Shown here: positions 31,604-41,837 of the stretch, piece after piece
Layout of the letters: each line of letters begins with the position of its first letter
Numbering within the stretch: the first letter of the stretch is position 1
Made by a program: the position numbers and the translations under genes
DNA from: Prostheceraeus crozeri
Lineage: Eukaryota > Platyhelminthes > Polycladida > Euryleptidae
Length of the DNA stretch: 64,000 nucleotides
Reading direction: 5' to 3'
Assembly (NCBI GenBank): GCA_907163375.1
Contig: CAJQUW010008605.1
Span: forward strand, 248,001 to 312,000
Notes under the pieces: generated by a model
What the model was told of the DNA's origin: nothing
The model's input: only the letters and a program-made list of their open reading frames with translations
The model's database searches: none

Positions 31604-31762
31604 AGATTAGTCGACGCAATTGTAAACTTAACAAATGTATGTGAGAAGTTACGACATTCCGTGGATCAGAATACCAAAGAAATGAAAAAGAGACGAAAAG
31701 AATACGTATCGACTCCAGCCCCTACGGAACCGCTACGCCCTGTATTTTCAATATCTTGCTGA
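31604..31762 (+). CDS. Possible terminal exon with basic and proline-containing C-terminus
   Basis: A strong acceptor (TTTCTGTTTTTTCAG, ending at 31603) opens a frame reading RLVDAIVNLTNVCEKLRHSV, then KEMKKRRKEY, and ending in SISC. The spacing of about 215 bases from the acidic ORF would suit a small intron. No family recognised. A relation between the two frames is only inferred from position and strand. Confidence 0.3.
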   Translation, partial: RLVDAIVNLTNVCEKLRHSVDQNTKEMKKRRKEYVSTPAPTEPLRPVFSISC

Positions 31763-32790
31763 CGTGGGTGTCCATATGCAGTTTTCGTTTGAAATTGATC
31801 TCGAGGATTGTGATTTCTGTTGTTCTTCTGATGTTAGGAAGTTGTAACGGCCCCGTGTTGGTTCTGGGTCTTTGAAAGATTTGTGATTTTGTTTAGTTGA
31901 TGTTGAGGTTCTTATTTAATGCCCACTCCTTTACGTGCTGTAATTCGACTATTTCGAAATTCTCCTGCGATGCAATCAGATGTGTCAGCTGCACATTTAA
32001 TAATGACGCTGCCTTTTGATCTGCTTATCCTTCTTGGATGTTCATCACTAGCTTACCCCAAGATTCATCTATACTTAATCATGGTGTCCTTCACCTGTAT
32101 CATCGCATCGTTATTAATAGATAATATCTTTTTTCTCAGAATTTTCATTCAATCTGTGTAATTGTCATATATCATTTGTGTATTACCCAGCGTTTGTTGG
32201 GAACGTGAGGATTCTCACTCGTTGACGTTCTTTTTTACGAATGGGTATCCAGATAAAACCACAAAATCGGAATCCTCGAATTTGCCATTGTTTTGACCGA
32301 TAGCGATTCACTGTTTTTCATCAGCCTAATCATATCACAATTGTCATATGCTAAAGTTTTGTGTCTTTTACAGAATTTCAGACAGTCTAGTTGGCCATCA
32401 TTTGTTAGATAGAGCGTGAGCTTAATATCCATGTGTTCACGCTCTTTTCTACGAATGGGTTGGAAATCTAGATGAAACTACAAAAGCCGATAAAGCAGCA
32501 ATACGTAATACATCATGAGAACATGCTTGGCAAATGGCATCATCGGAAATGCTCTGTAGAGTGTTAGATGAATTTTATCAGCGATTTTAAGAATATTTAA
32601 ATTAGTAGTTACTTAAATAATAATTTACAAAAAGATTATAAGTAATTTATCTATAATACACGATTTTATAAGACATTTACTAGGTCTTGATAAGTTTATA
32701 AACATTTTATTAAATATTGAATAAAAAGTTTATAAATTATTGGCAAGTATTTACCAAATATTTAATAAAACTAATAAGTTGGGATGACAC
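31763..32790. other. Unrecognised stretch with a short imperfect direct repeat
   Basis: ACGAATGGGTATCCAGATAAAACC near 32236 recurs in altered form near 32450, preceded in both by a T-rich CTCTTTTT-like word. 32600-32790 is dense in TTTATAA words. The 80-codon frame at 31919-32161 is hydrophobic but has no family features. Confidence 0.4.
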
Positions 32791-32944
32791 GGGCAGTTTT
32801 CACTCCAAATTGATGCTGAAACTCAGAAACATGGCCAATTCCTTTTAGAAGAAATTTGATCTGGTATCTGATAGTTAGAGTGGTATCAATTGGCCAATTT
32901 TGATTTTGCTCATTTTTTCAATATATGATGTCAACATTTTATAA

Positions 32945-33292
32945 GTGGTATCGAGATGTAGCATTTATAGTACAATAGAACTTGAAAACCTTAAGTTGGT
33001 GTGCAGAAAGACATTATTCCTTTTGATAGATATTATATATGAAACTTTGATATATTGCAATAGAGCCAGGTATGGCTTTCGATGTTCGAGCTTTGTTGGA
33101 TTAGATATACTTTATCAATCAACATTCGACATACAAGAAGTCTTCTACCATTACGCAGACGCTCAGCGACCTATTATAACTCTTTTGTAAAATACTCGAT
33201 GTATACATGACTTTGCCTTTGTGTATTTCACCTGTCCTGTCATTACCGCCATTTGTTTTGAGAAAATAAAGAATTCTTATTATTATTATTAT
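32945..33292 (+). pseudogene. Probable LINE 3' end with (ATT)n tail
   Basis: The stretch ends TTTTGAGAAAATAAAGAATTC followed by about five ATT units (33276-33292), the form of 3' tails of many CR1/RTE-type LINEs. An 81-codon frame (32945-33190) ends about 80 bases before the tail but shows no diagnostic RT motif. 5'-truncated if this reading is right. Confidence 0.45.
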
Positions 33293-33615
33293 CGACATTG
33301 TGCTTTTGAATAGTCAAGTTTTTGCGAAATACTCAGGATAGATTTAGCATACTGTTTTCTGAAGTAATCAATTGCTTTTAAGAATTTCAATTATCCTAAT
33401 AATGAGATATCATTCCCAGCGAACCTGAGAAGAGCCAAAATGAATGAATTCCATGTTGTGATCGTGTAAATAGCTTTTGACTGACTCACTATTGCAGAAT
33501 GTTTTCTGAGTGAAACCCACGAACCATTGATATTAATCTAGTATTTTAGGCTGTTGACAACCTAAAAGTAGGAGAAATCTGTTATCTATGAATGTCACCA
33601 AAGTAAAAGGATCTG

Positions 33616-33723
33616 TTATATTCTCACTTTTTCATCAAAAATGTTCATCTTTGGTATCTTCAGAATCCTTGTGATGTGAAGAGTATGAATACATAAGTTC
33701 AATAGTTCTTTTTTCAAACTTCT
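33616..33723 (+). repeat. 108-bp direct repeat, first copy
   Basis: From GTTATATTCTCACTTTTTCA to TTCAAACTTCTTCA, essentially identical to 34183-34291. The first copy lies outside the foldback element and the second inside it. Confidence 0.9.
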
Positions 33724-33835
33724 TCACTGATTATATTGTTTCTATTTACAACAACGCAAAGGTGCAATGATGGTATTTTGAGATTATCAGACGTTAACAA
33801 CTGTAATAAAATTATCCTTAAATTCCATTAAAAAA

Positions 33836-34744
33836 CGGACCACCTAAATTTCATTGAGATTCAATCGATTCTCAATCGTGTCGCACAACAACATGCCATA
33901 CATCATTCGAGAGCGTGCATTTTCAGCTTTGAAATGAGCTATGATAGACTTGCATCCATTATTGTATTTTCTGAGCAGTTCTCAAAAAATGAAAATTACT
34001 CAATTTACAACTCACAATTTTTCAAAAAGAAAACATATGAGTGTGATAATGAATCAGACACGGAGAGAACGAACATTTTCTGAGCTATCCTTTGACATAC
34101 TGGTCATCAAAATTGGTAAACTGATGAAAAATGAGTGATATCGTGAAGTTATCACAAAATTATGACTTTTCTGGTTGAAAATGTTATATTCTCACTTTTT
34201 CATCAAAAATGTTCATCTTTGGTATCTTCAGAATCCTTGTGATGTGAAGAGTATGAATACATAAGTTCAATAGTTCTTTTTTCAAACTTCTTCAATATTT
34301 TTTCTCATTTCCGCAAAAATAGACAAACACCACAAGCTGAATTAATGTTCAAAACAAGACAATTGAGGCAGCGTTGTCTTTGTTCATTCATAGCAGCTGG
34401 CGATTGCTTACCTTCATTTTTTGTTTACTTTGTTTAATTTTTTATCAGTTGACCGATTTTGATGAACAGTATGTCAAAAGAGAGCTCAGAAAATGTTTGT
34501 TCCTTCCGTGCCTGATTTATTATCATACTCATTTGTTTTCTTTTTGAAAAATTGCGATTTGTAAATTGAATGATTTTCATTTTTTGACCACTGATCAGAA
34601 AATGCAATAACGGATGCAAGTCTATCATAGCTCATTTCAAATCTGAGAATGCAGCTCTCGAATAATGTATATCATGTTGTTGTGCGACACGATTGAAAGG
34701 CATGAGAATCGACTGAATCTGAATGAAATTTAGGTGGTCCGCTT
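33836..34744. mobile_element. Foldback element with about 310-bp inverted arms
   Basis: Arms 33836-34140 and 34432-34744 mirror each other, starting at CGGACCACCTAAATTTCATT. Equivalent frames in each arm translate to related sequences (MIDLHPLL, then FSELSFDIL), merely because the arms are homologous. The arms differ at around one base in ten, so the element is not young. The centre (34183-34291) holds the second copy of the 108-bp direct repeat. Confidence 0.85.
34183..34291 (+). repeat. 108-bp direct repeat, second copy
   Basis: Partner of 33616-33723, in the loop of the foldback element. Confidence 0.9.
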
Positions 34745-34846
34745 TTTATGTTCATCTCTGTAGAAGACATAGAGATCAAGTGAAGTTGTTTCCTTATAAT
34801 TCTTCTTTTCTTCCGACTTCTCAGACACACCTACACATCTCACACA

Positions 34847-35119
34847 TTGCACATCAAACTCATGCAATGCAAAGCACCACTCCTGTATCCTATAGTTTCG
34901 GCAACACCGCCGGTTGCTGATGTTCCGATTATGCCTCATTCTGAAATCTCAGCTACAGCAGATACCTTGCCACCTGCTGTTCCAATGCCTCCATCGACAG
35001 TTCGAGCATCTCAGCCACAGGCTTCATCTCCTGTTTCCTCTAGTCCCAATGTAAAAAAAAATACCGCATCAAATGTGCCGCAGTCAGAGAATGCACAAGC
35101 CTCCTGTGAAGTTAAGTGA
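34847..35119 (+). pseudogene. Pro/Ser/Ala-rich frame before a purine tract
   Basis: 90 codons of low complexity (TLPPAVPMPPSTVRASQPQA, then SSPVSSSPN). A purine-rich word GGAGGGGAA follows at 35131-35139 and a TG-starting segment after it. The layout recalls the end of an LTR-element pol followed by polypurine tract and LTR. Fossil; weakly supported. Confidence 0.3.
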
Positions 35120-35141
35120 CTTCCCTAACGGAGGGGAATTG

Positions 35142-35450
35142 TGACAATGGAGCTTCAGCTGATAGAAACGAAACTCACTTTTGAATTTAATCCAAATATT
35201 CAAGTATCATTTTTCCTCGATCATCGCTTCTTCGTTGAATTCGCTTTATTTTATAGTGCAAGTTAGTGTATTTGATTTTGATAAATAATGCCACATTAAA
35301 GTTGAGTGACATCATTCTACCAATTATTTTCTTACAAATGTTTTAATGCTATCATAAGTTGTGTTCACTAAATTCTCGTATATAAGCAGCTGCCCGACAA
35401 CACAATAAACATAGCGCACTGATATGGTTCTCTGTACGGGAAGTCAGTCA
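35142..35450 (+). mobile_element. Possible single LTR (fossil)
   Basis: Starts TGTGACAATGG after a purine tract and ends GTCAGTCA. It contains a TATA-like TATATAAG near 35380 and AATAAA near 35403. No partner LTR was found. It abuts the left arm of the PLE composite. Family unclear. Confidence 0.35.
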
Positions 35451-35629
35451 TGATGAAGTCGAATGAACAGTCTCTCCCAATTTTGCGACTGCTAATTTTA
35501 TTTCAAAATATTCGTAAATACATACGACACGCTTCGTCTACTGACTATTTCAGGGGTTACAAGCTGCTGCTGATGTACTAGTGGGTATATATACAAATTT
35601 GCAAATGAAAGCAGCTCATCTGTTCAGCT

Positions 35630-35862
35630 CATGTCGTCTGTTTGGTTTTGGCATGTTCGTCGCAATTAACCGAGATTCAGCCACCCTAGTAGAAATTGTT
35701 GTTTGCTGTTTATCAATCATTTTGCAGTCGAAATTGTTAATGGTCATCACTTTATCACTGTGGGCTATCATCGCATGTTTACTCAGTGCACTTTTCTTGA
35801 TTTCATACCGTAAAGTGCGCTCATGTTCTCTATAGCGAACTTGAAATTGGCGACAAGTTTGA
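35630..35862 (-). pseudogene. PLE GIY-YIG endonuclease tail, left arm
   Basis: On the minus strand: TCRQFQVRYREHERTLRYE, then KKSALSKHAMIAH, then STRVAESRLIATN. These are the conserved blocks after the GIY-YIG core (the R-x-REHER helix and the E of the catalytic site region). The plus-strand frame 35581-35835 is its shadow. Confidence 0.7.
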
Positions 35863-36039
35863 CCTACGGAATTCCAGGTAATCTGAAATTCGAAGCTCGC
35901 ATTTTTCCAGGTTTACTAGTGATGCGCATTGGAGTATCATATTTATTTTTCATTTTATTGACTTTTCTCAGAACACCATCATCTCCAAGGAAATCAAGTG
36001 TCAAATTCACCTTGCTTTCTTCAATGTTTTTAAAATTTT

Positions 36040-36620
36040 GATTTCTATTTTTGCGACCAAACTCGCTAGGAACCAAAATCCTGATTCCTAGCGATATAAA
36101 ATCATTTATGGTTGGTGGTCCTAAATTTCAGCTTCCACATCGTTTTGACGATGATTTTCATAATGGTAGTGAAATTGCTATTGACAACTTATCCTATAAA
36201 TTACGTTGGTCTCATTCATCACTTAAACAACTGCGGGGTATCGAACATAAATAGAATGCGCATTCCTTTTGATAAAAATACCGTAGACTTACCTCCACGA
36301 ATGAGCGAACCCTTAGAAAATAATTTTAAACTGTTTGAAATAGAAGGTAAACGTGTTCTATACACGAAGAAGCTAAAATTCTTCAGAAAAACAAGAAATA
36401 AAAAAGTATCAATAGTATAAATAAAAAAACTTGAACCCTTTTGAAACAAAGCAAATTATCTGTTGTTCCGTCGGATAAATCTAATCGCATAGCAATTTGT
36501 GAAGAAGATAGTAGAAAATGCCGCATTGAAAGTCTCCTTCATGATACAAGCACTTACAAAACTAGAGATGCTTCAAAAAAATTCAGCAATAGAAAACCAA
36601 GCTAACCGCTTAGAATACTA
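36040..36620 (+). pseudogene. PLE RT N-terminal region, left arm
   Basis: GGPKFQLPHRFDD near 36115 is the LGPKF block that opens PLE RT. About 36370-36600 carries KLSVVPSDKSNRIAI-like words, the typical ADKG/SDK block of RT fingers. The same region is on the minus strand in the right arm. Confidence 0.6.
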
Positions 36621-36753
36621 ATCGCTTAGTTAGAATATTAAAATACAGTTCGTAACAGATAGCCACCCAGCCAAATTTCAACTGAACATAAAAGATCACA
36701 AAAACAAAGAAAATAGATTTTCCCATTGCTCCCAATAGCGTCTACACTGTAAA

Positions 36754-37044
36754 TCGCTCAATGCGAATCACATACGAAGGATGCATACCAAAATCTTTTT
36801 TGGTATATTCCTGTATTCTCTTAGTATATATTTGTATGCTTTTCGTATGTTGTTTCAAATGTAGCATGCTTTACATACCAAAGGCATACCATCACAATGT
36901 TAAAAGAAATCATAAATCATGTCCAAAGTGTGTTGATTTTAGGCCTTTTGTCAATAAAGATCACAATAAAGACCATTGAATCTCGACGTATCAAGCACTA
37001 TTTTTTGTAAAATTATTTTTCACGTGATTCGGCAACCAGCTATC
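36754..37044. other. Stretch with repeated GGTAT/ATACC words
   Basis: Between the left arm and the PLE RT core. TGCATACCAAA, TTTGGTAT, ACATACCAAAGGCATACC and related words recur between 36780 and 36890, like subterminal repeats of a small element. No coding function seen. Confidence 0.35.
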
Positions 37045-37440
37045 CTTGCGTAAAGATATGCCAGAATGGCAAGGTTTACTGTACCAATTATGTTTTAATT
37101 TTTCTTTTACTGAAATGTTAATGTCTTTGTATGTTATCATCTATGGAGTTAGAAGTATCTTGGATAGTCTGAAGTGCATGCTTATCTTTCGGGAATGGAT
37201 CCAAGATGATGTCGCCGATATATCGTTTGTAAATTGTTGAGCAAATATTGTGATCATTCATCAATTTTTCTAGGACTTTATTTTCTACACTGCTCATATA
37301 AATTATTGCAAACGGAGGTGCAAGGTGTGTTCTCATCGGGCAACTATTTATTTGTAGGTATATCTTGTCATTATTCGTTATTTCATAATTATACGAGACA
37401 AATTTTTAAATATCTACGACATCTGTAGAACTGAAACCAT
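37045..37440 (-). pseudogene. PLE RT core fragment
   Basis: The minus-strand frame 37118-37336 reads HLAPPFAIIYMSSVENKVLE and YKRYIGDIILDPFPKDKHAL, which is the RT palm with a YIGD in place of the usual YIDD. It fits between the RT start in the right arm and the GIY-YIG tail in the left arm, all on the minus strand. The LTR fossil interrupts the run. Confidence 0.72.
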
Positions 37441-37493
37441 ACATGTAAGTCTCGATTTGATTCCAATGTTGCTTAGCAAACTATTCTGTCACT

Positions 37494-37711
37494 GTTTGTA
37501 GAGAACATCCGCTCTGAAGGACGACAAACTTTATTGTGACATGCAGCATGAATAACATTCAATCGATCACGTACAAAGGATTCAACAAAGCGATTAACCT
37601 TTTCTATAGACAAATAGTGAAGAGCAGAGATACCACTTACTACAACGACAGTAACATGGATGCACGTTATATTCTTAACAGAGTATGAGAGCTTGACCAT
37701 AATATACAACA
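37494..37711 (-). repeat. LTR copy, left
   Basis: Direct repeat of 39434-39659. In the minus-strand sense it begins TGTTGTATATTATGGTCAAG, next to a G-rich tract that precedes it. Confidence 0.7.
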
Positions 37712-38031
37712 ACCTTATACGTCCCCCAAGTTTTTACAAAACTTAGCTTACAGTTTCGCAGTCCGGGTACCTAACAGGCGGCCTTCGAATCCTTGAACTT
37801 CTTCGTACTACTACCGATTCTTCTTCAGCATCTTCATAGGACATATCGCGATCTTCATCTGATACGTCTGTCCTTACCATTGAGTCTTCATCTATCGTCA
37901 TCGTTGAACGAGGAACCGGACGAATGTGAGAAACATGTTTGGAAATGCCGTCATAATTCAGAACAACCGTAACATCAGATCAAATGTCTGTTACCATCTC
38001 TGGACCGCTCCACAGTTTGTTACATTTTCCG
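37712..38031 (-). pseudogene. End of gypsy-type pol (fossil)
   Basis: In minus-strand sense it contains VVVRRSSRIRRPPVRYPDC, the usual C-terminal words of such pol proteins, followed by a purine tract before the LTR. Fossil. Confidence 0.65.
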
Positions 38032-38430
38032 CTAGGATCCGCTAGGAACCCACTCGTAAGGACTCAACTTCTCACCGGGACTCTTCGTGTTATTTATACA
38101 GAATACGGTCTCTTCGACTGTTCTACCCGACCGCCTCACTGCTCTCTTAACGGTCCTATGCATTCTTTCGATAATCCCATTTCCTTGAGGCCTATATGCG
38201 CACGTGAGGATTTGTTCCACATTCCATCTTCGCAGGAGTTCGAGAAACGGTCGACTTCGAAATACTGTTCCATTATCTGTCATGATACACTTTGGTGGTC
38301 CGAATTCTGAGAACACTTGATCGAATTTAGCCACGAATTCCACGCTTGATTCTCCAGATAATCGATGCCACATCGTAAATCTTGAGCAAGTGTCAACCAG
38401 ACTAAGATACGCGTACAGTGTTATCGACAT
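38032..38430 (-). pseudogene. LTR-element integrase core (fossil)
   Basis: Shows SLVDTCSRFTMWHRLSG, IMTDNGTVFRS and GNGIIERMHRTVKRAVR, the D, D and E regions of the integrase that joins element DNA to the host. The frame overlaps the zinc-finger part at 38402-38677. Part of the fossil at 37494-39659. Confidence 0.85.
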
Positions 38431-38677
38431 GCGTTAGGTCAGCTGCAATCCGATGCCACACTGACGGCGTTGACAGTTCACCTTTGTTGTACCTATATCT
38501 CGGCGCAGGATAAATTCTACTACACGAATCACAGTTCGAAATAATTTTCTTAACCAGATCTTTTGAGACATCACCAAACTTTTCTTTCATTAAAGCATAC
38601 GTCCTTTCAATGCCGAAATGACTGATCTCATGTACCTCTTCTTGACTTCTTCCTCCGATATCCCTGTAGCAACACAC
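38402..38677 (-). pseudogene. LTR-element integrase zinc-binding domain (fossil)
   Basis: EVHEISHFGIERTYALMKEK and SNCDSCSR supply the His pair and Cys pair of the HHCC finger. It lies directly before the integrase core on the minus strand. Confidence 0.8.
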
Positions 38678-39309
38678 GCAACTTCTGAACTCATCTTTGT
38701 CCAGTTACGAGGGATTCGCGTGAGACAATCCGCTCTGTTCTTAGCCGACGCTATCCATTTGACTGTGATAGATAATCTACGTTCTTGTATGATGTTCTCA
38801 ATGATGTCTAATCGTCTTCGTATCAACAGTTCATACAGGGATCGGGTCTTGATGTTGCTTGACTTGCTTATTGCTTCCAGACATCTAAAAACAGAAGTAG
38901 AATCGGTCATAATACAAATTTCTCGATCACCCCATCTCAGGGCCGTATTCAGACCTCGAATGATGGCCTCTAATTCGCATACGTTGATGTGATGACGTTG
39001 TTCACGCTTAGGACGTAGCCAGGATGCGTCCTCTACCACCTCTCCATCAATTTCGACAGCAACACCAATAGCTAGAGAACTAGCATCGACCCAGAGCGTA
39101 ATAGGAGAAACAGATGAGACCAACCATGAACCTTTTACCGGATCTGACTTGGACAAACGCAGTTTGATGTCATCCACAATCTTCTTAATGTGGCTAGATA
39201 CCGGCTGATCCCACTCTGTGTTTTCTTCAGCTGTACATCTTTGAACAAATGCAATCGCAACTCTGAACCATGACGCTACAGGATAATGGCCGATCCATTC
39301 TCCGACCAA
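38590..39309 (-). pseudogene. LTR-element RNase H region (fossil)
   Basis: 239 open codons with ITLWVDASSLAIGVAVEIDG, HHINVCELEAIIRGLNTALR and ICIMTDSTSVFRCL, followed by WIASAKNRADCLTRIP. These are the acidic RNase H positions (D, E, D) and the closing block of Ty3/gypsy pol. The RT that should precede it is not present. Confidence 0.85.
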
Positions 39310-39332
39310 CCATATGAACCTGCCTTCGAGTT

Positions 39333-39463
39333 ATCACGACTATGTCTCTAAAGTTGATTGATGTAGTGAAGAGGTTCAAAGGGGATCCAGCCGAAGATAT
39401 CAATATGTGGCTCGACAGATTTGAAACGGCCGTGATAGCTTGTGGAGAACAACCGCTCTGAAG
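39333..39463 (+). pseudogene. gag fragment in opposite orientation to pol (fossil)
   Basis: Plus-strand reading MSLKLIDVVKRFKGDPAED and WLDRFETAVIACGEQ resembles the start of gypsy gag. It runs against the pol pieces on the other strand and into the right LTR-like copy. Fossil from a rearrangement or a second element. Confidence 0.55.
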
Positions 39464-39659
39464 GACGACAAACTTTATTGTCACATGCAGCATGAATAAC
39501 ATTCAATCGATCACGTACAAAGGATTCAACAAAGCGATTAACCTTTTCTATAGACAAATAGTGAAGAGCAGAGATACCACTTACTACAACGACAGTAACA
39601 TGGATGCACGTTATATTCTTAACAGAGTATGAAAGCTTGACCATAATATACAACAACCT
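39434..39659 (-). repeat. LTR copy, right
   Basis: Partner of 37494-37711. A (CTTT)n run follows at about 39720-39745. Confidence 0.7.
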
Positions 39660-39944
39660 TATATATACAACAACCTGCTATGCTAGTCACATGCATGCAT
39701 CATGCCATGAATAAATCCTTTCTTTCTTTCTTTTTTTCCTTCTATGCTTTCGGTACAACTTATCGGTATGCTAGGGTAGAGATTTTTGACGTCAAGCGAG
39801 ACGAAAACTTGATCAACTTCAGTAGTAGATCTTGACTATTCCTTTTCTATTCAGTTGTCAGTGCGTTAGTGCAGTTGATGTGTGCTGGGATATGTTTAAG
39901 AATGACACTCGACAGCCAATCTACTTTTTGGGTTGGTGTTCCTA

Positions 39945-40690
39945 TAGACGCTATTGGGCGCAATTGGAAAATCTATTTTCTTTGTTTTTGTGATCTTTTA
40001 TGTTCAGTTGAAATTTGGCTTGGTGTATCTGTTACGAGCAGTATTTTAATATTCTAACTAAGCGATTAGTATTCTAACTAAGCGGTTAGCTTGGTTTTCT
40101 ATTGCTGAATTTTTTGAAGCATCTCTAGTTTTGCAAGTGCTTGTATCATGAAGGAGACTTTCAATGCGGCATTTTATACTATCTTCTTCACAAATTGCTA
40201 TGCGATTAGATTTATCCGACGGAACAACAGACAATTTGTTTTGTTTCATAAAGGTTCAAGTTTTTTATTTGTACTATTGATACTTTTTTATTTCTTATTT
40301 TTCTGAAGAATTTTAGCTTCTTCGTGTATAGAACACGTTTACCTTCTATTTCAAATAGTTTTAAATTATTTTCTAAGGGTTCGCTCACTCGTGGAGGTAA
40401 GTCTACGGTATTTTTATCAAAAGGAATGCTCATTCTATTTATGTCCGATACCCCGCAGAGTTTTAAGTGATGAATGAGACCAACGTAATTTGTAGGATAA
40501 GTTGTCAATAGCAATTTCACTACCATTATGAAAATCATCGTCAAAACGATGAGGAAGCTGAAATTTAGGACCACCATAAATGATTTTATATCGCTAGGAA
40601 TCAGGATTTTGGTTCCTAGCGAGTTTGGTCGCAAAAATAGAAATCAAAAATTAAAAAAAAATTGAAGAAAAAAAGGTGACACTTGATTTC
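39945..40690 (-). pseudogene. PLE RT N-terminal region, right arm
   Basis: Frames 40212-40634 and 40058-40249 on the minus strand. The latter gives QNKLSVVPSDKSNRIAICEE, then IESLLHDTSTCKTRDASKN and IENQANRLVRIL, matching the fingers of PLE RTs (S/ADK block, then the LLxDTSTYK block). It is in line with the RT core at 37045-37440 on the same strand. Confidence 0.72.
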
Positions 40691-40810
40691 CTTGGAGACA
40701 GTGTTTTGAGAAAAGTCAATAAAATGAAAAATAAATATGATACTCCAATGCGCATCACTAGTAAACCTGGAAAAATGCTAGCTTCGAATTTCAGATTACC
40801 TGGAATTCTG

Positions 40811-41061
40811 TAGGTCAAACTTGTCGCCAATTTCAAGTTCGCTATAGAGAACATGAGCGCACTTTACGGTATGAAATCAAGAAAAGTGCACTGAGTAAAC
40901 ATGCGATGATAGCCCACATTGATAAATTGATGACCATTAACAATTTCGACTGCAAAATGATTGATAAACAGCAAACAACAATTTCTACTAGGGTGGCTGA
41001 ATCTCGGTTAATTGCGACGAATATGCCAAAACCAAACAGACGACATGAGCTGAACAGATGA
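40811..41061 (+). pseudogene. PLE GIY-YIG endonuclease tail, right arm (open frame)
   Basis: An uninterrupted frame on the plus strand without its own start: VGQTCRQFQVRYREHERTLR, KKSALSKHAMIAH, STRVAESRLIATNMPKPNRR, ending RHELNR and a stop. It corresponds to the C-terminal half of a PLE endonuclease; the GIY half lies in a region without clear reading. Confidence 0.75.
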
Positions 41062-41079
41062 GCTGCTTTCATTGACAAA

Positions 41080-41135
41080 TTTGTATATATACACGTATGT
41101 ATGTATTGTATGTATATATTGTATATATATCCCCA
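41080..41135. repeat. AT/GTAT microsatellite
   Basis: Alternating TATA/GTAT/TGTA words, present only in the right arm, expanded relative to GGGTATATATACAAATT in the left arm. Confidence 0.8.
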
Positions 41136-41329
41136 CTTGTACAGCAGCAGCAGCTTGTAACCCTTGACATAGTCAGTAGACGAAGGGTGTCGTGTGTATT
41201 TACGAGTATTTTGAAATAAAATTAGCAGTCGCAAAATTGGGAGAGATTGTTCTTTCGACTTCACTAATACGTGCTCAGTACGAGGTCAGGTTGTTTTGAC
41301 ATTACGTCTGTTAGTTGCTGGAACAACCT

Positions 41330-41615
41330 ACATTAGTCAGGCAACTCACTATCAGCTTCATCACCTTGCTGATGCAGCGTATACTCCGGATGACCCTTGA
41401 CCATCCGAAGTAAAAAGGCAGTAGTTTCTTCAGCAACTTTAATGTGCTGCTGATGTAGCCGTCCTCGAGGCAGTGCAACTCTCCCACTATTCTCGTGTGC
41501 TCGACTTATGATAGTCCAGGTAGCTGTTCTTTTGATCCTCAACTGTTCTGCAAGAGTCACATAATCTTCATCTTCACCTCAAAGATAAACATCATACAAT
41601 CGCTGCTTTTCCGGG
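41330..41615 (-). pseudogene. DDE transposase, N-terminal DNA-binding part
   Basis: Minus-strand frame (41333-41560 plus upstream words): DEDYVTLAEQLRIKRTATW, then ISRAHENSGRVALPRGR and RMVKGHPEYTLHQ. This is the helix-turn-helix head of a Tc1/IS630-related transposase family in which an IKRxTAWxIIxRA block and HPExTLxQI occur. The catalytic part is absent. Truncated remnant. Confidence 0.6.
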
Positions 41616-41837
41616 ATAGAAATTGCATTGTAACAAGACAGTATAGTAACAATAACTGTGCGTCGCTCGCATTTGATAGAAATACTTCACAATTGTTCAA
41701 TATTCATCGATCAGATATCAAGTTGGTGAAAATTGTCACACAGTTTGTCATTTTCGTATTTGATTGGAAAATCTACATTAGATTGGAACTATTCACATTT
41801 GCAAAAATAAACTCGATATTTGATCTGTAAAACCGGC

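Larger units (their letters stand above)
35452..36753 (+). repeat. Left 1.3-kb inverted arm of a Penelope-like composite
   Basis: Inverted at 39943-41265 with high similarity. The arm holds two PLE ends in opposite orientation: a GIY-YIG tail on the minus strand (about 35630-35862) and the N-terminal RT part on the plus strand (about 36040-36620). Confidence 0.9.
37494..39659 (-). mobile_element. Ty3/gypsy-type LTR element fossil, internally reduced, inside the PLE
   Basis: Two nearly identical direct copies of about 215 bases (37494-37711 and 39434-39659) look like LTRs; they differ at only a few bases, so the insertion is young. Between them, minus-strand pol pieces are present (RNase H, integrase, C-terminal tail). 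The RT part is not seen, and only a short gag trace exists, in the opposite orientation. Broken, with large parts missing and at least one internal rearrangement. Confidence 0.75.
39943..41265 (-). repeat. Right 1.3-kb inverted arm of the Penelope-like composite
   Basis: Reverse complement of 35452-36753 except for small indels and an added AT microsatellite at 41080-41135. It carries PLE RT start words on the minus strand and the GIY-YIG tail on the plus strand. Confidence 0.9.

Noticed and set aside
33941-34138. Similar 65-codon frames at 33941-34138 and 34434-34628 as a gene pair
   Set aside because: They are the two mirrored arms of a foldback element. Similarity follows from the DNA, without any sign of coding constraint.
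35581-35835. Hydrophobic, membrane-like 84-codon frame
   Set aside because: It is the antisense shadow of the PLE GIY-YIG tail on the minus strand.
37473-37712. 79-codon frame repeated at 39348-39656 as a conserved gene
   Set aside because: Both lie within LTR-like direct repeats. The reading is open by chance and is shared because the repeats are nearly identical.
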